Virus record (IMG/VR): IMGVR_UViG_3300048589_000316
Location: 1 to 50,765 of that record
DNA: 50,765 nucleotides
Reading direction: 5' to 3' (one strand)
From: a virus
The notes under the pieces were generated by a model. It was given only the letters and a program-made list of their open reading frames with translations. It had not been told where the DNA came from and ran no database searches. Below are positions 47,627 to 50,765 of this stretch, in pieces; position 1 is the stretch's first letter, and every line of letters begins with the position of its first letter. The position numbers were made by a program, and so were the translations under genes.

Positions 47627-48028
47627 TTATAATGTTAAATAATTTATTTTGATATTGTAAAAAAACTTTCCCTTACTCTCTTGGCTTTTAAAGAACCCCT
47701 TATCATCTTCAATATTTAAATGAAGTGTAATTTGGTGATCTTCAAAATAGTGCTCCTTTTCATTTACCAGTGGAAAGATAAGATCCACTAATTCCTTCAT
47801 CCTTTTCAAATTTGCTACATCTTCATTAATGCCCATGATATGAACGTTAATATTTAAGAACCCCTCTTGTAGATATTGGACCCGATTGTTCAAAAGATTT
47901 ATGCAAACGTTTTCATTCTGATCTCCCATTACTTCATCACCTATAATCACTTTCCCACTGATCACGGTTTTTAATACCGGATTAAGGATCTTGAAAACTC
48001 CTGATAATATATCAAAACTTGATTGCAC
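47627..48028 (-). CDS. tail completion/terminator protein
   Basis: This 133-residue protein sits between the HK97 gp10-like gene and the major tail gene, the usual place for the tail terminator (gpU type) that caps the tube. It has alpha/beta alternation (INVHIMGINEDVANLKRMKE) and a beta C-terminus. It overlaps the gp10-like gene by 17 bases. Assignment is by order. Confidence 0.6.
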   Translation of the reverse strand: MQSSFDILSGVFKILNPVLKTVISGKVIIGDEVMGDQNENVCINLLNNRVQYLQEGFLNINVHIMGINEDVANLKRMKELVDLIFPLVNEKEHYFEDHQITLHLNIEDDKGFFKSQESKGKFFYNIKINYLTL

Positions 48029-48461
48029 TTAGTAATTTTTTAAACTCGTTGTCACTTGGTACACTGCCTGTAATAACATCATACCCCTTTGTTTCTACAT
48101 ACGCTGCATAGCGCATCCCTGCTACCCCTATCAGAACATATCCTTTTGGATAAAGTTGGGCAATTTCGTTGGCGTATGCCAATCCAACTGACTTCCCTTC
48201 AATGGTATTCGCCTTACTAGACCCTGCAAAGTTTCTGGTAACGACTTGACCATCCCTAAGAATTAAGTAACCAATGCTACTTCTTAAATTTCCAGTTCTG
48301 TCAATATAGGTACTTATAGTTCGCGCTCTATTAATAAACTGTTCGCCCTGATAAGCTAGAACATTTATTGCTCTTTCATCATACTCCTTCCTTCTCTGAT
48401 CCAGAACGTTTTCGATCTGCTTAGTAGTAAAGAGTGCTTTCAGTCCATTTAATTTAGCCAT
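48012..48461 (-). CDS. HK97 gp10-like head-tail joining protein
   Basis: This 149-residue protein has the gp10 pattern: a helical N-terminus, RNIL-like segment FINRARTISTYIDRTGNLRS, and a C-terminal beta sheet with VGVAGMRYAAYVETKGYDVI (~113-132). The AYVE-x-K-GYDVI ending is a hallmark of the neck/head-closure fold. It overlaps both neighbours. Confidence 0.78.
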   Translation of the reverse strand: MAKLNGLKALFTTKQIENVLDQRRKEYDERAINVLAYQGEQFINRARTISTYIDRTGNLRSSIGYLILRDGQVVTRNFAGSSKANTIEGKSVGLAYANEIAQLYPKGYVLIGVAGMRYAAYVETKGYDVITGSVPSDNEFKKLLSAIKF

Positions 48462-48745
48462 ATCACTGTGTGGGTTTGCATTGGTATAATTCTAACTATA
48501 TCCCATTTTCTACCCTCATAGCGAAATAAGGTATTCTCCATACCAAACAGTTTTAACACACCCTTAGATTTTGGCATGAAAAACTTAGCGTTATACCCCC
48601 TGTCCAGTCCGCTTTTATGCTCAAAACGTCCTGTTAATGAAATGGTGGTACATTCGTTTTCAGTTACACCTACGATCCCATCTTCTGTATCAGTTAGCAA
48701 CTCTGGTACAATTAATTTGGCCATATGTGGGTATCGTGTTATCAT
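48449..48745 (-). CDS. head-closure / head-tail connector protein (small)
   Basis: This 98-residue beta-rich protein (RFEHKSGLDRGYNAKFFMPK) lies between the connector and the gp10-like gene, the position of the SPP1 gp16-like head-closure (stopper) protein. It overlaps neighbours by 4 and 13 bases. Assignment rests on position and size. Confidence 0.6.
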   Translation of the reverse strand: MITRYPHMAKLIVPELLTDTEDGIVGVTENECTTISLTGRFEHKSGLDRGYNAKFFMPKSKGVLKLFGMENTLFRYEGRKWDIVRIIPMQTHTVIWLN

Positions 48746-49065
48746 CCTAGTTTAGTGATCTTCAAATCTAGTTTTGTGTAACCTAATTCTTGGTACTTAT
48801 CATCGTTATACTTCAAGTAAATGTTTCTGGCCCTCAACATCAATATATCTCTATTTGCCTGTACTGTTAACTCACCTTCTCTATAATTGGGAACGGTGGC
48901 TAATTCCAAATAAAGATCTGCTGAAATCAGTTCCATACTTTTCAATTCACTAGCCGTATAATCATCGGTCATTTCAACCCCCCTGCTTGTGAACGCCAAC
49001 TCGATTACTCGATCTGGAACGTTCACAAATGTTGGGTTAGATTTTATAGCATCTTCGATAGTCAT
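48742..49065 (-). CDS. head-tail connector protein (gp6/gp15-like)
   Basis: This 107-residue protein is helical (SELKSMELISADLYLELATV) and directly follows the major capsid gene, as do connector/adaptor proteins that bind the portal. Its stop overlaps the next start by four bases. Assignment is by order and composition. Confidence 0.62.
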   Translation of the reverse strand: MTIEDAIKSNPTFVNVPDRVIELAFTSRGVEMTDDYTASELKSMELISADLYLELATVPNYREGELTVQANRDILMLRARNIYLKYNDDKYQELGYTKLDLKITKLG

Positions 49066-49077
49066 TGCACTAAGGTA

Positions 49078-50154
49078 TTAACTCCAAGTTGTTGCGTTTA
49101 GAGTGTTCAAAAGGAAAATTCCTTTTACATTGTTTAGGGTCGGGAACGCTACTGACTCCCCTTTGGTGTAAACCCTGAATGGGTTTCTGTCATTCCAACG
49201 AGTGATCCGTACTATATCCCTGTTTGCTGCCATTGCTGCAGGATCAGCATATCCTTCCACTTTTTCCTCTGCAGTCAAAGTAAATTGAGTGCTACCGGCA
49301 GTGGGTGAAGATAGGAAAGCAACTTTTCCTGTACTCCATGGGCTGTAAGTGGTCAATGATCCATCTTTACCTTCAATTGTCACAGTTGAATCTATGATAA
49401 CAATAGGTGGTAAACCATTGCTGTTCAAGATCACATTGATCTGTTCCAAGGTAGGAGATAAGTAACCTACAGACAATCCTAAAAGGCCAGAATACTGCTC
49501 TTTAACTTCGGTTGTCGCTCTCATAAGGTCAAAGGTAGTTTCTTCCATATAAATGGCCTGTACTTTGTACCCTTTGCCTTTAGCGTATCTTACACGCTCT
49601 TTCAAATCTGCAATTGGTTTTGCAGTTGCTGCAGTACTCCAAATAACGGCTGCACCTTTCTTGTTTCCAGAAGGAATACCAAAGGTCGCTTTGGTCAATA
49701 CTCCAATGTTGTTTGAACTGGTAATATCTACAATTCCTGTAGACAAGGCTTGCATCGCCATTTCTTCCAATCTCATGTGAACACCTCTGTAGGATCTTCC
49801 AACATCACCAAAGATGATCTTGTAAATCTGTGCTTCCAAACCTCTAGGGCTATTCTGTAAAGCATACAGGTTGTGTAACTGCTTCTCGCTAACTTGATTC
49901 AATAGAGATATTTTCTCGATTGCACCAGTCTGCATAGCAGCATCAGGTCGTTTTTTTAGCCTTGCGCTAGAATCGTGCGCAATGACATCAGCACTAATGG
50001 TCAAATCGCCATCAGCTTCCAAACTCTCCCAAGATAAATTCGATGTGAATTGGGCAGGGAACAAACTTCTATATGCGAAGCTTGGCTCTTGTAATCCAGC
50101 TAATACCACTTCTAAGGCTTTCTGGGTTACGTCTTGAAATCTTTTAATTGCCAT
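49078..50154 (-). CDS. major capsid protein (lambda gpE-like)
   Basis: This 358-residue protein fits the major capsid protein E family: IISADV-type strand LTISADVIAHDS, the basic RRPDA region (ARLKKRPDAAMQTGAIEKIS), a helix QLHNLYALQNSPRG, and a loop MEETTFDLMRATTEVKEQYS. The C-terminal part RITRWNDRNPFRVYTKGESV (residues ~313-332) is close to the gpE-type ending in which a helix contacts neighbours. It follows a decoration-type gene and precedes the connector genes. Size is normal. Confidence 0.88.
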   Translation of the reverse strand: MAIKRFQDVTQKALEVVLAGLQEPSFAYRSLFPAQFTSNLSWESLEADGDLTISADVIAHDSSARLKKRPDAAMQTGAIEKISLLNQVSEKQLHNLYALQNSPRGLEAQIYKIIFGDVGRSYRGVHMRLEEMAMQALSTGIVDITSSNNIGVLTKATFGIPSGNKKGAAVIWSTAATAKPIADLKERVRYAKGKGYKVQAIYMEETTFDLMRATTEVKEQYSGLLGLSVGYLSPTLEQINVILNSNGLPPIVIIDSTVTIEGKDGSLTTYSPWSTGKVAFLSSPTAGSTQFTLTAEEKVEGYADPAAMAANRDIVRITRWNDRNPFRVYTKGESVAFPTLNNVKGIFLLNTLNATTWS

Positions 50155-50191
50155 TTCTTAAATATTAAATGTTAATAAATTATTTTGATCC

Positions 50192-50554
50192 TTATATGAA
50201 GGAAATACCGGGCAATGCTCCTTTTACGGTTGCATTGATTGCAAAAGGCAATTTAGCTTCGTTCACTACCCCTCTTATACAAATTGATGCATAAGGTTTT
50301 GCTTTAGGAACTTCTTGATACAGAATACCTACTACCTTATCATCGTCAGCTTCCAAGTTAGCTTCCAACAAAGGTCGGTACTTACCTGAAACAACAATGA
50401 TCGGTGTTCCTTCTGGAATATAACCATCAGAATCATACTCTGTAGTTACTCCTGTCAAATCTAACTCTGCACCGCCAGGTACATCAGCTAGCATTTTTTC
50501 GACTACATTCTTACCTCCTGTAACAACGCTATCGCTACCAATAATCTCTGCCAT
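50192..50554 (-). CDS. head decoration / head fibre-type protein
   Basis: This 120-residue protein between scaffold and capsid genes has the pattern of small head-stabilising or head-fibre proteins: acidic N-terminus, beta strands GYIPEGTPIIVVSGKYRPLL (~46-65), VVGILYQEVPKAK and an ICIRGVVNEAKLPF segment. The I-R-G-x-V-N-E-x-K/L-P pattern recurs in putative head decoration proteins of Bacteroidota and Firmicutes phages. Function is inferred. Confidence 0.65.
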   Translation of the reverse strand: MAEIIGSDSVVTGGKNVVEKMLADVPGGAELDLTGVTTEYDSDGYIPEGTPIIVVSGKYRPLLEANLEADDDKVVGILYQEVPKAKPYASICIRGVVNEAKLPFAINATVKGALPGISFI

Positions 50555-50575
50555 GTCTTAAATTTTAAAAATTAA

Positions 50576-50765
50576 TTAAAGTTGTTTTGCCATTTCAGCC
50601 AATTCTTTTTCGTCGGCTGTGGTCATTTTGCTTTGGTTTTTGTCCGTCCTGTCACTAAACGAATAGGTATCCGTTCCTGCGATGTCCGTGTAAACTTCTG
50701 CGTATTCAGTCTCAAGCGCTTCAATCTGATCATCCACGCTAGTTTCTGATTTAAGATCAATACGA
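50576..50765 (-). CDS. putative scaffolding protein, C-terminal part (rest at 1..657)
   Basis: The frame from the left window end enters here and stops at TAA 50576..50578. Bases 50639..50765 duplicate 1..127, so only 20 residues here are new (NQSKMTTADEKELAEMAKQL). Joined at the circular junction, the whole protein has 239 residues. Confidence 0.62.
   Translation of the reverse strand, partial: RIDLKSETSVDDQIEALETEYAEVYTDIAGTDTYSFSDRTDKNQSKMTTADEKELAEMAKQL
50639..50765. repeat. right copy of 127-bp terminal direct repeat
   Basis: This is identical to 1..127. See the left copy for interpretation as circular closure. Confidence 0.97.

Noticed and set aside
6112-50765. Prophage integration functions (integrase, excisionase, CI repressor)
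   Set aside because: No tyrosine or serine recombinase motif was found in any frame; the short HTH proteins do not by themselves show lysogeny.
1-50765. CRISPR array or tRNA genes
   Set aside because: No regularly spaced repeats of 20-40 bp and no cloverleaf-type sequence were noticed.

Overview
The window is very probably a complete genome of a tailed phage with siphovirus-type gene content, infecting a member of the Bacteroidota, most likely a flavobacterium. The first 127 bases recur exactly as the last 127 (1..127 = 50639..50765), so the molecule closes into a 50,638-bp circle. The repeat length equals a common maximum assembler k-mer, so it looks like an assembly overlap and not a biological terminal repeat. 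The host call rests on the AT-rich sequence, A/T-rich start contexts without Shine-Dalgarno sites, several promoter-like TAnnTTTG boxes, and signal peptides with the flavobacterial pattern in which the mature protein begins just after a Gly/Ser and often with Gln. No integrase, excisionase or clear CI-type repressor was recognised, so nothing shows a lysogenic lifestyle. No tRNA, rRNA or CRISPR array was seen.

Nearly every gene is on the minus strand, so the map reads from high to low coordinates. Packaging and head genes run from 6016 down to 1 and continue through the circular join to 47087: terS, terL, portal, two small proteins, a Mu F/SPP1 gp7-type head protein, a small protein, the putative scaffold (split by the window ends), a decoration-type protein, a gpE-like major capsid protein, four connector or completion proteins and the major tail protein. 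The tail continues at 44722: chaperone with a -1 frameshift, tape measure, distal tail protein, a 1201-residue tip protein and a fibre cluster down to 27662. The fibre cluster contains three successive proteins with signal peptides, one of them a pectate-lyase-like beta-helix. Lysis functions (a candidate holin, an M15 endopeptidase and spanin-like coiled-coil proteins) lie at 26388..30338.

The early region runs leftward from about 25.7 kb. It starts with an HTH regulator, a putative annealing protein, a RecB-type exonuclease, a replication-initiation-like protein, DnaB helicase, a RuvC-like resolvase and NinB/NinG-like recombination proteins. A long run of small genes follows (12-19 kb). Among them are a GHKL-like ATPase joined to an HExxH metallopeptidase motif, an HNH endonuclease and a secreted beta-rich protein. 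Next come an overlapping ParB/Srx-fold and TAGT-like glycosyltransferase pair, a stand-alone RarA/MgsA C-terminal domain, and an accessory stretch at 6.1-10.0 kb with a solitary DNA methyltransferase. In part of that stretch the gene spacers are imperfect inverted repeats containing the upstream stop codon, an arrangement like integron gene cassettes.

A second early-type block (RadC-like and five to six small genes, 44826..46963) sits inside the structural operon between the major tail protein and the tail chaperone. It has its own promoter-like elements and terminators. Five non-structural genes share one promoter-like element with a perfect 12-bp palindrome. Three structural intergenic gaps share a different inverted-repeat element. 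These two motif classes are the best candidates for early and late control sequences. I worked by eye: family calls rest on motifs, gene order and general knowledge, not on database searches.
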